Origin: an uncultured Oscillospiraceae bacterium
GTDB taxonomy: Bacteria; Bacillota; Clostridia; Oscillospirales; Acutalibacteraceae
DNA: 58,125 nt
Direction: 5' to 3'
Assembly: GCA_902492895.1 (NCBI GenBank)
Contig: CABUNG010000013.1
Span: 1-58,125 of the forward strand
The translations under genes and the position numbers were made by a program. The notes below the pieces were generated by a model. The model did not search any database, had not been told where the DNA came from, and saw only the letters and a list, made by a program, of their open reading frames with translations. Shown here one piece after another: positions 8,701 through 18,311 of the stretch. Within the stretch, counting starts at the first letter, position 1, and each line of letters opens with the position of its first letter.

Positions 8701-9189
8701 ACAGCGTTCATAGCCGGAGGCGGCCAACGCCGCTGCCAGATCGGATACAGGCAGCGGCCGGCCGGTCTTCAGGCGCAGGGTCCGGCTCAGCAGCACATCG
8801 GGCGGAAGGGTATAGCCCGCCGCAGCGTCCACGCAGGCGACCACAACCTCGCCCTCTCCCGCCGCCATCCGGGCCAGGATGCCCAGCCGCATCTGCTCAT
8901 AATCGCGGGAGGTGGACTCCACCCTTCGCAGCGCCAGATCCCTGGCCGGCAGGAACAACGCCTCGTCTCCGAGCGCTGCAAGATCCTCACACAGGCGGCT
9001 GCCCTCCGCTTCGTCCGAAACCAACACAAAAACGCGCCGGTTCAAAGCGGCGCGGAGCGTATGGATCAACATAGCTTTGTGGATATGGCCCAAGCCGGTC
9101 AGCATGCCTGGAAGACGGCCCGCCCGGATGTCCCCCAGCAGGGATGCCAAGACCGGAAGGCCGGACAGGCCCTTTTCAATCACACCCAT
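5713..9189 (-). CDS. mfd: Transcription-repair coupling factor
   Basis: Superfamily 2 DNA translocase that removes stalled RNA polymerase from lesions and recruits UvrA. The 1158-residue length is normal for the family. An N-terminal UvrB-like domain is followed by the RNA polymerase-interacting domain (around residues 480-560, SPGDYIVHAAHGIGLYEG) and the RecG-like translocase with Walker A GDVGFGKTEVA, DEEQRFG as the DEAD-type box, LSATPIPRT and a QLRGRVGRS motif VI; a TRCF domain closes the protein. It is the last gene behind prs, pth and a small membrane protein on the same strand. Confidence 0.97.
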   Translation of the reverse strand: MGVIEKGLSGLPVLASLLGDIRAGRLPGMLTGLGHIHKAMLIHTLRAALNRRVFVLVSDEAEGSRLCEDLAALGDEALFLPARDLALRRVESTSRDYEQMRLGILARMAAGEGEVVVACVDAAAGYTLPPDVLLSRTLRLKTGRPLPVSDLAAALAASGYERCEQIEGPGQYAVRGGIFDVYAAQCSFPIRIELWGDTVDTLSYFDLLTQRRTDPLDSADIPPAAEILYDDAGTLAGRIEELAASLRGKTAALQRENLLADADRLRGGGFPASLDKYISLIYPKPATALDYAGGALLLVSEGVKVRERLRTAQWQLQEDIKTLLEEGQLCRGLSEYMLDWDALSAVLEQRDTVFLEAFARTSPDIKIHSLYNVTARQLPVWSGGLELLCDDLRDMLHRNMACVVLAGAEEKNAETLAGDLQKQGLPALYAPSPDKPLKGRILVIRGGLSAGADFPEAGFAVITHGRVSSYRRKTRRSKNKGAEIHSLAELSPGDYIVHAAHGIGLYEGIHQLDVQGVVKDYIKLQYDKGDTLYVPVTQLDLVSKYIGTKDEVKVRLHRLGGQEWQKAKTRVRAAVKDIAKELIQLYSKRMATPGYAFGPDTEWQYDFERHFEYEETEDQLRCIDEIKGDMERPVSMDRLLCGDVGFGKTEVALRAAFKCVSESRQCVILVPTTILAFQHYNTIVRRFEGFPVQVEMLSRFRTPKEQESILRRAASGELDILVGTHRMLSKDVKFRNLGLFIVDEEQRFGVSQKERIKELAPNIDVLTLSATPIPRTLNMAMSGIRDMSVIEEAPQDRRPVQTYVLEHDNAIITDAIRRELRRGGQVYYLHNRVETIERCAAGIQMRIPEARVAFAHGKMSEDEMSEIWRQVLEHEIDVLVCTTIIETGVDVPNVNTLIIENADRFGLSQLHQLRGRVGRSSRRAFAFLTFVRGKVLSDVASKRLEAIREFTEFGAGFKIAMRDMEIRGAGNLLGSQQHGHMEAVGYEMYLKLLADAVNEEKGLPSRTEEAECLIDLPVAAHIPEAYISSNAQRLDVYRRIADIRTEEDSLDVYDELIDRFGEPPEAVQGLIDVALLRNMAAELGIYEIKQQADTLLLFQRKLDLAAGSRMSAALKGRVMINAGPKPYLAVKVKPGLTSLDTLREALQAAQETSSEPSS

Positions 9190-9314
9190 TGTATACCTCT
9201 TGTTATATACTTATATATTTATACAATACGACTAAACGGTAAACGTACACAAACACCCGCCTTAGACAGGCCGCAGGAGGCGTTCCGTCTAAGACCGGCT
9301 GAAGGAAGGCTGCA

Positions 9315-9659
9315 TTATGCGAAGGGCCAGGATAGGACATGAACCGCTTCCAGGATCATAAAGACCAGGCGGACAACGGCCAGGAGAATGAGGACGATGC
9401 CGCCCGCCATGGCCAGACGCTCCGCCATGGTACGGCCCTGGTCGCCGTCATACTGGGAGTTGGCGAAGCGGATAAGAACGATCCCCATACAGACGCCGGC
9501 CAGGCAGGTGAAGATGGTGTGGGGCCACAATATGCTGAGGATCAAAAACAGCGCGGCGACGACGGGAACGAACATATCGAGAGCGAGATGGCGGATTTTC
9601 GTCTGGCGCGCATGGATCTCCTCCGGGGTTTTGGGATCGCGCGGCGTGATGTCGGACAT
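9315..9659 (-). CDS. Small hypothetical membrane protein
   Basis: A 114-residue protein without a recognised family. A charged N-terminus (about 1-26) precedes two close membrane segments (about 27-44 and 46-65: VPVVAALFLILSILW, IFTCLAGVCMGIVLI), a short hydrophilic loop with QYDGDQGRT, and a third segment near 84-106 (GGIVLILLAVVRLVFMIL). Ribosome binding site AAAGGAG nine bases before the ATG. It sits 24 bases behind pth and 125 bases ahead of mfd, probably in the same transcript. Function unknown. Confidence 0.75.
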   Translation of the reverse strand: MSDITPRDPKTPEEIHARQTKIRHLALDMFVPVVAALFLILSILWPHTIFTCLAGVCMGIVLIRFANSQYDGDQGRTMAERLAMAGGIVLILLAVVRLVFMILEAVHVLSWPFA

Positions 9660-9683
9660 GCCCGGATACTCCTTTCCGCAGGA

Positions 9684-10289
9684 TTATTGGGAATAACGGT
9701 TCATGGCTTCGTCGGTCTGGCCGCGGACGATCAGACAGGCGGCTTCCGCCGCATTTCGCGCCGCTTCCAGCAGCAGAGGGGCTTCCTCTTTCGAAAAATG
9801 GGAGAGCACCCAGGCGGCGAGATCATAATCGGGGTGGGGCTTTCCGCCAATGCCAATTTTAACCCGGGGAAACTGATCGCTGCCGGTCAAGGTGATGATG
9901 CTTCGCATACCCCGCTGCCCGCCGTCGCTTCCTTTGCGCCGCACCCGGATGGTGCCTACCGGCAAAGAAATGTCGTCGAATAGAATCAAGCAGCGTTCGG
10001 GCGGGATTTTGTAAAACTGCATCGCATCCCGTACCGCCTCACCGCTCAGATTCATGAACGTTTGGGGCATCAGAAGGAGAACTTTGGTGCCGCCGATGCG
10101 GGCTTCCCCGCAATAGGATTTGAAGCGCACCCGGTCCACCCGGACATCGAGCTTGTCGGCCAGGGCTTCGAGCGCCGCGAAACCGGCGTTGTGGCGGGTG
10201 CCTTCATATTGTTTCCCCGGATTCCCCAGACCGGCAATGATAAAGTCGACTGGTCCGGGAACCGCCGCAGAGCTTTTGCGAAAAAACAT
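9684..10289 (-). CDS. pth: Peptidyl-tRNA hydrolase
   Basis: Cleaves peptidyl-tRNA released by abortive translation, recycling the tRNA in the cytosol. It is 201 residues and has the family blocks GLGNPGKQYEGTRHNAG (N23 and catalytic H33), MPQTFMNLSG and FDDISLPVG (D106). In the block that usually reads GGHNG, the sequence is GGQRG (Q125, R126), so the conserved His and Asn that contact the substrate in Escherichia coli Pth (H113, N114) are replaced. The catalytic His and Asp are intact, so the enzyme is probably active. An N-terminal extension of about 13 residues is present. It follows prs by 64 bases. Confidence 0.95.
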   Translation of the reverse strand: MFFRKSSAAVPGPVDFIIAGLGNPGKQYEGTRHNAGFAALEALADKLDVRVDRVRFKSYCGEARIGGTKVLLLMPQTFMNLSGEAVRDAMQFYKIPPERCLILFDDISLPVGTIRVRRKGSDGGQRGMRSIITLTGSDQFPRVKIGIGGKPHPDYDLAAWVLSHFSKEEAPLLLEAARNAAEAACLIVRGQTDEAMNRYSQ

Positions 10290-10353
10290 GGTGTCAGGCC
10301 TTTCTGTCTGGATATATACAGCGAAAATGCAATACTAATTGTATATACACGGC

Positions 10354-11313
10354 CTATTTAAACATAATGGACACAGGACGGTCGGCATAGATCCGTTCGA
10401 TAGCCTCCGAGAAAACCGGGGCGACGGGCAGTATTTTGATTTTATCCAACCGTTTCTGAGGGGACTGGCAGATGGTGTCGAGCAGGATGACCTGCTCGAT
10501 CGGACTTTTTTCCAATCGTTCGAGAGCGGGTCCGGAGAGGACGCCGTGGGTGGCTGCGGCAATGACCCGGGTAGCCCCGCCTTTTTCAAGCACCGCAGCG
10601 GCGGCGTTGCACAGGGTACCGGCGGTGTCGATCATGTCGTCCACCAAGATGACGGAACGGCCGCGGACATCCCCGATGATGTTCATCACTTCACACTCGT
10701 TGGCGCGGGCGCGGCGTTTATCGACGATGGCGAGCGGACAGTTCAGGCGGGCGGCAAAGTTGCGCGCGCGGGTGACGGAACCGAGATCGGGCGAGACCAC
10801 GATATACTCGTCCTTCCGCTCGCCGATCACGCCGCGGAAGTAGTTCGCCAGCAGCGGCGCACCCAACAGATTGTCGACCGGAATATCGAAAAACCCCTGG
10901 ATTTGCGGTGCGTGCAGGTCCATGGTCAGAACCCGGTCGGCCCCGGCCGTCGTGATCAGGTCGGCGACCAGCTTGGCCGAAATCGGATCGCGGGCTTTGG
11001 CCTTGCGGTCCTGTCTGGCATATCCCATGTAGGGGATGACCGCCGTGATGGAGGCCGCCGACGCGCGTTTAAAGGCATCCATCATAATCAGCAGTTCCAT
11101 GAGATGGTTATTGACCGGCGCGCTCGTGGACTGCACCACGAACACATCGGAACCCCGGACCGATTCCTGGAGCGACACCGCGATTTCGCCGTCGCTGAAG
11201 GTGGTCACTTCGGATTTCCCGACCGGCAGCCCCAGGCTCTCCGCGATCTGGCGGGCCAGGACCGGGTGGGAATTGGCGGCAAAAACCTTGATATCCTTCC
11301 CATGAAAGTTCAT
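10354..11313 (-). CDS. prs: Ribose-phosphate pyrophosphokinase
   Basis: Makes PRPP from ribose 5-phosphate and ATP for purine, pyrimidine, histidine, tryptophan and NAD synthesis. At 319 residues it has normal length for class I enzymes. Recognisable are the flexible-loop region YARQDRKAKARDPISAKLVADL, the DLHAPQIQGFFDIPVDNL block and the PRPP-binding loop VDDMIDTAGT. It heads the minus-strand group prs-pth-hypothetical-mfd and has a good promoter at 11421-11449. Confidence 0.97.
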   Translation of the reverse strand: MNFHGKDIKVFAANSHPVLARQIAESLGLPVGKSEVTTFSDGEIAVSLQESVRGSDVFVVQSTSAPVNNHLMELLIMMDAFKRASAASITAVIPYMGYARQDRKAKARDPISAKLVADLITTAGADRVLTMDLHAPQIQGFFDIPVDNLLGAPLLANYFRGVIGERKDEYIVVSPDLGSVTRARNFAARLNCPLAIVDKRRARANECEVMNIIGDVRGRSVILVDDMIDTAGTLCNAAAAVLEKGGATRVIAAATHGVLSGPALERLEKSPIEQVILLDTICQSPQKRLDKIKILPVAPVFSEAIERIYADRPVSIMFK

Positions 11314-11420
11314 AAAAATCCGTTCATCCTTTCATAGTCCCGCCCGGGTCAAAAACGTCCTGACGGCGGGCGGCGTCCCGTCTGTTGCGGCTCCTGGAAT
11401 TCGGAAAAAGGTCTCTCTTT

Positions 11421-11449
11421 ATTATGGCAAAGTTTCGGGGGCTTTTCAA
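11421..11449 (-). promoter_or_regulatory. Promoter of prs
   Basis: On the minus strand TTGAAA (11444-11449) and CATAAT (11421-11426) are 17 bp apart, about 110 bases before the prs ATG. Divergent to the ppdK promoter. Confidence 0.65.
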
Positions 11450-11542
11450 GGGGCAGCCTGCATGAAATTTACCAGAGTATCCGGTTAAACCGCCCGCTTC
11501 TCTGTATAAAGGGCCAAACCTGTAAAAAACTTTGCAAACTTC

Positions 11543-11571
11543 TGGAAAAATGGGGTAAACTTTGTTATAAT
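11543..11571 (+). promoter_or_regulatory. Promoter of ppdK
   Basis: Perfect -10 TATAAT (11566-11571) with a TGn extension (11563-11565) and a weak -35 TGGAAA (11543-11548), spacer 17 bp. Transcription would start near 11578, right at the base of the folded leader. Confidence 0.75.
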
Positions 11572-11577
11572 ACAAGA

Positions 11578-11665
11578 TGACTCTGCCGGACGTGGAAAGC
11601 GGGGTCTAACCCCTGTTGCCAAATGGGCAATCGTTCGTCTATGTGGGACGGCAGTAAAAAATGTA
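11578..11665 (+). ncRNA. Folded 5' leader of ppdK
   Basis: The predicted leader can form a closed junction: CTGCCG (11583-11588) pairs with CGGCAG (11649-11654) and encloses two hairpins, GGGG-TCTAA-CCCC (11601-11613) and TTGCC-AAATG-GGCAA (11616-11630). The closing stem begins about five bases after the predicted start site, and the ribosome binding site AGGAGG follows the 3' strand by about ten bases. It could be a regulatory leader; no known riboswitch class was recognised. Confidence 0.4.
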
Positions 11666-11681
11666 GGAGGTTGCTACAAAC

Positions 11682-14312
<2,631 letters not shown>

Positions 14313-14355
14313 GACAGGTACTGTTGTGCAACACCCGATAGCAAATCGCCAGTAG

Positions 14356-14396
14356 AAAAAAAGACCTTGCGGAGTAACATCCGCAAGGTCTTTTTT
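14356..14396 (+). terminator. Terminator after ppdK
   Basis: GACCTTGCGGA / TCCGCAAGGTC stem (14363-14373 with 14380-14390), flanked by seven A and six T, so it can work on both strands. Confidence 0.92.
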
Positions 14397-14684
14397 ACGC
14401 CAAAAGTCTTGCAACGAGCGAATGGCTGACAAACGGCACTTCATGAGATATTCCGAATAACGGCGTTTACTCTGGAATATACCGGCGAGGCCTGAAATAT
14501 CCGGTTTCCACGGGGCTTTATCCCGCAGAAAGCCGGCGTACACCCTGTTTTGTTGATAAACGCTCGGACGGATTGAGGGCTGTTATATGCATACACTAGA
14601 ATACCTTCAGATAGCAAAGAAGGAAAAGCAGTGTGTGTTTCTTTTCTGCTAGAATACTGTTAAAGCGCAAGGGAGATGACGGCA
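14397..14684 (+). promoter_or_regulatory. Upstream region of the AraC-type regulator
   Basis: No gene is seen here. A plausible promoter is TTGAGG with TAGAAT 18 bp later (-10 at about 14598-14603). The nonamer CTAGAATAC occurs at 14596-14604 and again at 14649-14657, 53 bases apart (start to start), either as tandem -10 elements or as operator half-sites for the regulator itself. Confidence 0.35.
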
Positions 14685-15590
14685 GTGGAATACGAAGCCA
14701 TCGTGCAGACGGTCCTCGAGGAGATTGACCGTAGGATCACAGAAACTATTTGTGCGGAGGATTTGGCAAGAACGGCGGGGTATTCCTTGTATCATTTTTG
14801 CCGGATATTTATGAACCTGACCGGGATGCCGGTGAAAGGGTATATCCTCCGGCGAAAACTTGAGTTTGCGCTGTATGATTTGATGCGGGGCGAAAAAATC
14901 CTGGATGTGGCGATGCGTTACGGATTTGAAACCCATGCCGGATTCACCAAAGCGTTCAAAAAACGGTTCGGCTGTCCGCCGTCGCTTTACCGGCTGCACG
15001 TTATGGCGAGTCCGCCCACCCGCGCGACAATCGAAAGTATAAAAAGAGGAGGAACATGCATGCAGGTCGAGATCAAGGAAAAAGCCCCATTCACCATGGC
15101 CGGATATCCATCGAGGCATTGTCTCCCAGGAGTCGGCGGTATTTCCGATATTCCGGCTTTTTGGGACAAACGGCAGATGGAGGTCGCCGAAGGACTTTCG
15201 GCATTGCACGAATACTACACCAAAGGTCCGCATTTCGAAGCCGGTGTTTGCTTTGATTTGGAGGACGAGCGGGACTGCTTCACCTATATGGTCGGTGTGG
15301 GGGTGGGGGAAGCGGATAGTGAAACCCCACAGCTTCCGGGCGTTTATCATCATGTGATACCGGGCGGTTTATATGCCGTACTGACAACGCCTTGGGCGGA
15401 GGAAGCCGTGTATACCAAAACGATACAAGAAGCGTGGAAAGACCTTCTTGAAAATTGGCTTCCGCATTCTCCGTACGAGTTTGACGGAACAAGAGAGGCC
15501 TACGAATACTACGATGAACGGGATCATGCCTGGCTGCATGACGGGAAATGCTGCATGGACATCTGTGTCCCGATTCAAAAACGGGGTTGA
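14685..15590 (+). CDS. AraC family regulator with GyrI-like effector domain
   Basis: A 301-residue transcription factor. Residues about 1-105 form the double helix-turn-helix of AraC (ICAEDLARTAGYSLYHFCRIF and ILDVAMRYGFETHAGFTKAFKKRFG), followed by a GyrI-like small-molecule-binding domain (about 125-300). This N-terminal HTH order is that of Rob/SoxS-like multidrug sensors. Start choice: the ATG at 14676 touches the ribosome binding site AAGGGAG (14669-14675), whereas the in-frame GTG at 14685 has nine bases spacing and is preferred. Two copies of CTAGAATAC (14596-14604, 14649-14657) lie upstream. No target gene is adjacent. Confidence 0.88.
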   Translation: MEYEAIVQTVLEEIDRRITETICAEDLARTAGYSLYHFCRIFMNLTGMPVKGYILRRKLEFALYDLMRGEKILDVAMRYGFETHAGFTKAFKKRFGCPPSLYRLHVMASPPTRATIESIKRGGTCMQVEIKEKAPFTMAGYPSRHCLPGVGGISDIPAFWDKRQMEVAEGLSALHEYYTKGPHFEAGVCFDLEDERDCFTYMVGVGVGEADSETPQLPGVYHHVIPGGLYAVLTTPWAEEAVYTKTIQEAWKDLLENWLPHSPYEFDGTREAYEYYDERDHAWLHDGKCCMDICVPIQKRG

Positions 15591-15651
15591 TTGACAAAAC
15601 ACACGGATAAGAGAATTCATCCTCGTCTGAAAAGAAAAGCGCCGATGCTCG

Positions 15652-15697
15652 AAAGCGAAGAGCCTCGTCCAGAAGGGGCGGGACCCTTCGCTTTTTT
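15652..15697 (+). terminator. First terminator after the AraC-type regulator
   Basis: AAAGCGAAG (15652-15660) pairs with CTTCGCTTT (15686-15694) over a 25-base loop that is itself GC-rich, ending in a T-run. Confidence 0.7.
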
Positions 15698-15699
15698 GG

Positions 15700-15741
15700 C
15701 GCGCCGATGTTCCGTAACGGGCGCACATCGGCGCGTTTTTT
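15700..15741 (+). terminator. Second, stronger terminator
   Basis: An 11-bp perfect stem CGCGCCGATGT / ACATCGGCGCG followed by TTTTTT. Tandem to the previous hairpin; part of the stem sequence (GCGCCGATG) already occurs at about 15640. Confidence 0.88.
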
Positions 15742-15795
15742 ATGAGACGGAGAGGCCGGGCGCCAGCCAGTGAGGTTGCCGACATTCACATCCGG

Positions 15796-17262
15796 TCATT
15801 TTTTGCGCAGCAGACGGGTGACCGGCCCTCTGCATCGGCCGAGCAAGGCCATAACCGTTTGGTCTTTGAGCAGGATCAGCGTGCCGATATAGACGCCCGC
15901 ACACACCGCGACGGTCAGCGCGGCCGTGCCGGCCGTCCCCCAGTGCAGCTGTTTAATCAATAAGGCCAGGGGCAGAAATGTCAGAGACAACAGGAGATAC
16001 CGGACGGTATAACGGTCCAGCAGACGGCAGGGGACCTTCAAACGGAACCGAATAAAGAGAGTGCAGGCCGCTGTCACGACTCCAAATGCGACGGCCAGGG
16101 TGGCAATGGCCGTTTCGACGGTGAATTTTCCGAGACCGATCAGCAGAAAATTGAGAGCGACGTTGGTGACCCCGCCGCCCAGATGAAAAAGGGCCAGGAT
16201 GCGTTCGTACCCAGCGATATACAGAAACACATCCCCGAAGAGATAGGTATACGCGATCGGGATATAGGCGATGGCGAAGAGCGCAATGGGCAGGACACAC
16301 TCCAGATATTTCGCGGACCCATACAGCAGGATGATTTCTCTGGCCAGCACAAACACACCCACGCAGGCGGGAAAAAGAAGAAACAGAAAAGAGCGCGAGA
16401 CGTTCCGGTGGAGCCTTAGAAAAGCGTCCGGCCCCTCGGCGTGCAGAACGTTGGACAGGCGGGGCATCGATACCGCCGCGACAGCGACGGCGAGCGAGTA
16501 GATCATGCTCATGATGTAATGCGGGATCTGGTAAACGGAAACCGCCACTTCGCCGACGAAATAGCCGAGCATGATCTTGTCGATCTGCGTGAACAGAACG
16601 CTGACGTTCATGATGATGAACACGATCAGGAGCGGCCGGAGATGGGGCAGCAGGCGGAGACCTCGAAATGAGATGCGGATTTTCCGGGAGACATAGAAAA
16701 AACTCGCCAGGCAGTTGACGGTATACGTCAGGGACAAAATCAGGGTGTATGGCAGCAGATCCGACCCTTTGCGGACAAACAGGAACATGGCGGCGACATA
16801 CAGCGCCCGGATGACCACCGTTTTCACGGTGATGAACCGATAATTCTCCATGGCTTCGTTGACCCACTCGATATACACGGCGTTGCCGATAAACTGAATG
16901 GCAAACAGGACATACAGGAGTGTGGTGGTTCCCGTGGTGGTCAGCAGGGCGTAGGCGATGTAAACGGCGGACACGACGACATTGCTGATCAGGCTGATGA
17001 CCAGCAGCTCGCTGAAAAGCTTATCCGCAGCGGCTTTATTGTCCCGTACCCGGCTGATTTCCCGCATCCCATAGTTGTAAAGCCCCAGAGAACCGATGGA
17101 GAGAAAGATGGCGAAGGCGGCGTTTGCGGCGTTGTATGTGCCGTAAACCTCCTTGTCGAGCACCCGCGTGATATAGGGACCGACCAGAATAGGGACGATG
17201 ATGTTGCAGATATTCAGCAGAAGCTTAAAGACCGTGTTGCGGAAAATCGATTTGGGCGCCAT
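15796..17262 (-). CDS. Polysaccharide flippase, Wzx/MOP superfamily
   Basis: Integral membrane protein of 488 residues with about 12-14 membrane helices. The N-terminus (SIFRNTVFKLLLNICNIIVPILVGPYITRVL) is the typical start of clostridial and streptococcal repeat-unit flippases (RfbX type). It would move undecaprenyl-linked oligosaccharides across the membrane. The ATG at 17262 has AAAGGAG about eight bases upstream and lies inside the end of the glycosyltransferase gene (38-base overlap); earlier in-frame codons lack such a site. Last gene of the three-gene polysaccharide operon. Confidence 0.9.
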   Translation of the reverse strand: MAPKSIFRNTVFKLLLNICNIIVPILVGPYITRVLDKEVYGTYNAANAAFAIFLSIGSLGLYNYGMREISRVRDNKAAADKLFSELLVISLISNVVVSAVYIAYALLTTTGTTTLLYVLFAIQFIGNAVYIEWVNEAMENYRFITVKTVVIRALYVAAMFLFVRKGSDLLPYTLILSLTYTVNCLASFFYVSRKIRISFRGLRLLPHLRPLLIVFIIMNVSVLFTQIDKIMLGYFVGEVAVSVYQIPHYIMSMIYSLAVAVAAVSMPRLSNVLHAEGPDAFLRLHRNVSRSFLFLLFPACVGVFVLAREIILLYGSAKYLECVLPIALFAIAYIPIAYTYLFGDVFLYIAGYERILALFHLGGGVTNVALNFLLIGLGKFTVETAIATLAVAFGVVTAACTLFIRFRLKVPCRLLDRYTVRYLLLSLTFLPLALLIKQLHWGTAGTAALTVAVCAGVYIGTLILLKDQTVMALLGRCRGPVTRLLRKK

Positions 17263-18310
17263 ATAGCGGATCTCCTTTAGCGGCATCATTCGCGCAGGAA
17301 GGGGCGGGAGATTTTTCAAGCAGCCGGTGGATCTTCACGCCCAGAAAAAAGAGGAGCGGGTGCCGGCAGAACCATCGCCATTCCGCCTGTTTGGAAGGAG
17401 AGAGAGCCGAGAAGGCCTCCGGACATATCGCCTGCCGGGCGGACAGAATCCCAAATTGCTTCATGAGCCGCTTGGCCTTGACATATCCGAAAACCGGCAA
17501 ATGATCGATGACGTTTTTGGCGCTGGCCGTCAAAAGCTGGACATAATCCAGATCGCAGGCGGTCAGCAGTTCCAGATCCGCTTCATGCTGCCGAATGGAC
17601 TGCTGGAACTGCCGGTTGAGATGCACGGCGTCCATATAGGACGGGGACATGCCGCTGTGTGTGGCCGATCCGCTGCGCACCAGGACATTCATGAGAATCT
17701 GCCGGACAAAGGCTACGGAATCGGCGTAGCGCAGATAGGAATTGATAAAATGGTTGTCTTCTCCAAAGCGGAAACCTTCCGGATAACACAAATGATGGTC
17801 CCGGATGATGCTCGAGCGGAACAGGATGCCGCCGTGAAAAATCAGAATTTCACGCAACCCTTTATGATAGAGCACCTCACGGCTGCTCATGGTCTGATGA
17901 TGAAAACAAAAAGGCGGACATTCGAAGACGCGGGATCCATCTCCCTCCTCATTTACACAGCGCACATGATATATACAGGCGTCGGCTCCGCTTTGCTCCA
18001 AGCACGCAACGCTGCTTTCAAGGCAGGCGGGTTCGAGCCAATCGTCCCCGTCGAGTGGGAACAGGAACTCACCGGCTGCCGCAGCCATCGCGGTGTTACG
18101 GGCTTTCGAAACCCCGCCGTTCGGCTGTGTGATCAGCCGGATGCGCGGATCCCGCTCGGCGTATGCTTTTAGCACGGAGCCGGTTCCGTCCGTGGATCCG
18201 TCGTCGACCACGATCAGCTCCCAGTCCGTGAAAGTCTGACCCAAAACCGAATCGATGGACCGTCTCACATAAGGCGCCACGTTGTAGCACGGCATAATAA
18301 CGCTGACCAT
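17225..18310 (-). CDS. Glycosyltransferase family 2
   Basis: A 361-residue GT-A fold glycosyltransferase. The N-terminal half shows the nucleotide-sugar site SVIMPCYNVAPYVRRSIDS, the VVDDGSTDGT loop and the DGDDW metal-binding block (DxD equivalent); the C-terminal half is acceptor-specific and not recognised. The start is ATG 18310 behind GGAGGGG; it follows the stop codon of the polymerase gene by one base, so the two are translationally coupled. It acts on the cytosolic side in the same polysaccharide pathway as its neighbours. Confidence 0.92.
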   Translation of the reverse strand: MVSVIMPCYNVAPYVRRSIDSVLGQTFTDWELIVVDDGSTDGTGSVLKAYAERDPRIRLITQPNGGVSKARNTAMAAAAGEFLFPLDGDDWLEPACLESSVACLEQSGADACIYHVRCVNEEGDGSRVFECPPFCFHHQTMSSREVLYHKGLREILIFHGGILFRSSIIRDHHLCYPEGFRFGEDNHFINSYLRYADSVAFVRQILMNVLVRSGSATHSGMSPSYMDAVHLNRQFQQSIRQHEADLELLTACDLDYVQLLTASAKNVIDHLPVFGYVKAKRLMKQFGILSARQAICPEAFSALSPSKQAEWRWFCRHPLLFFLGVKIHRLLEKSPAPSCANDAAKGDPLYGAQIDFPQHGL

Positions 18311-18311
18311 A

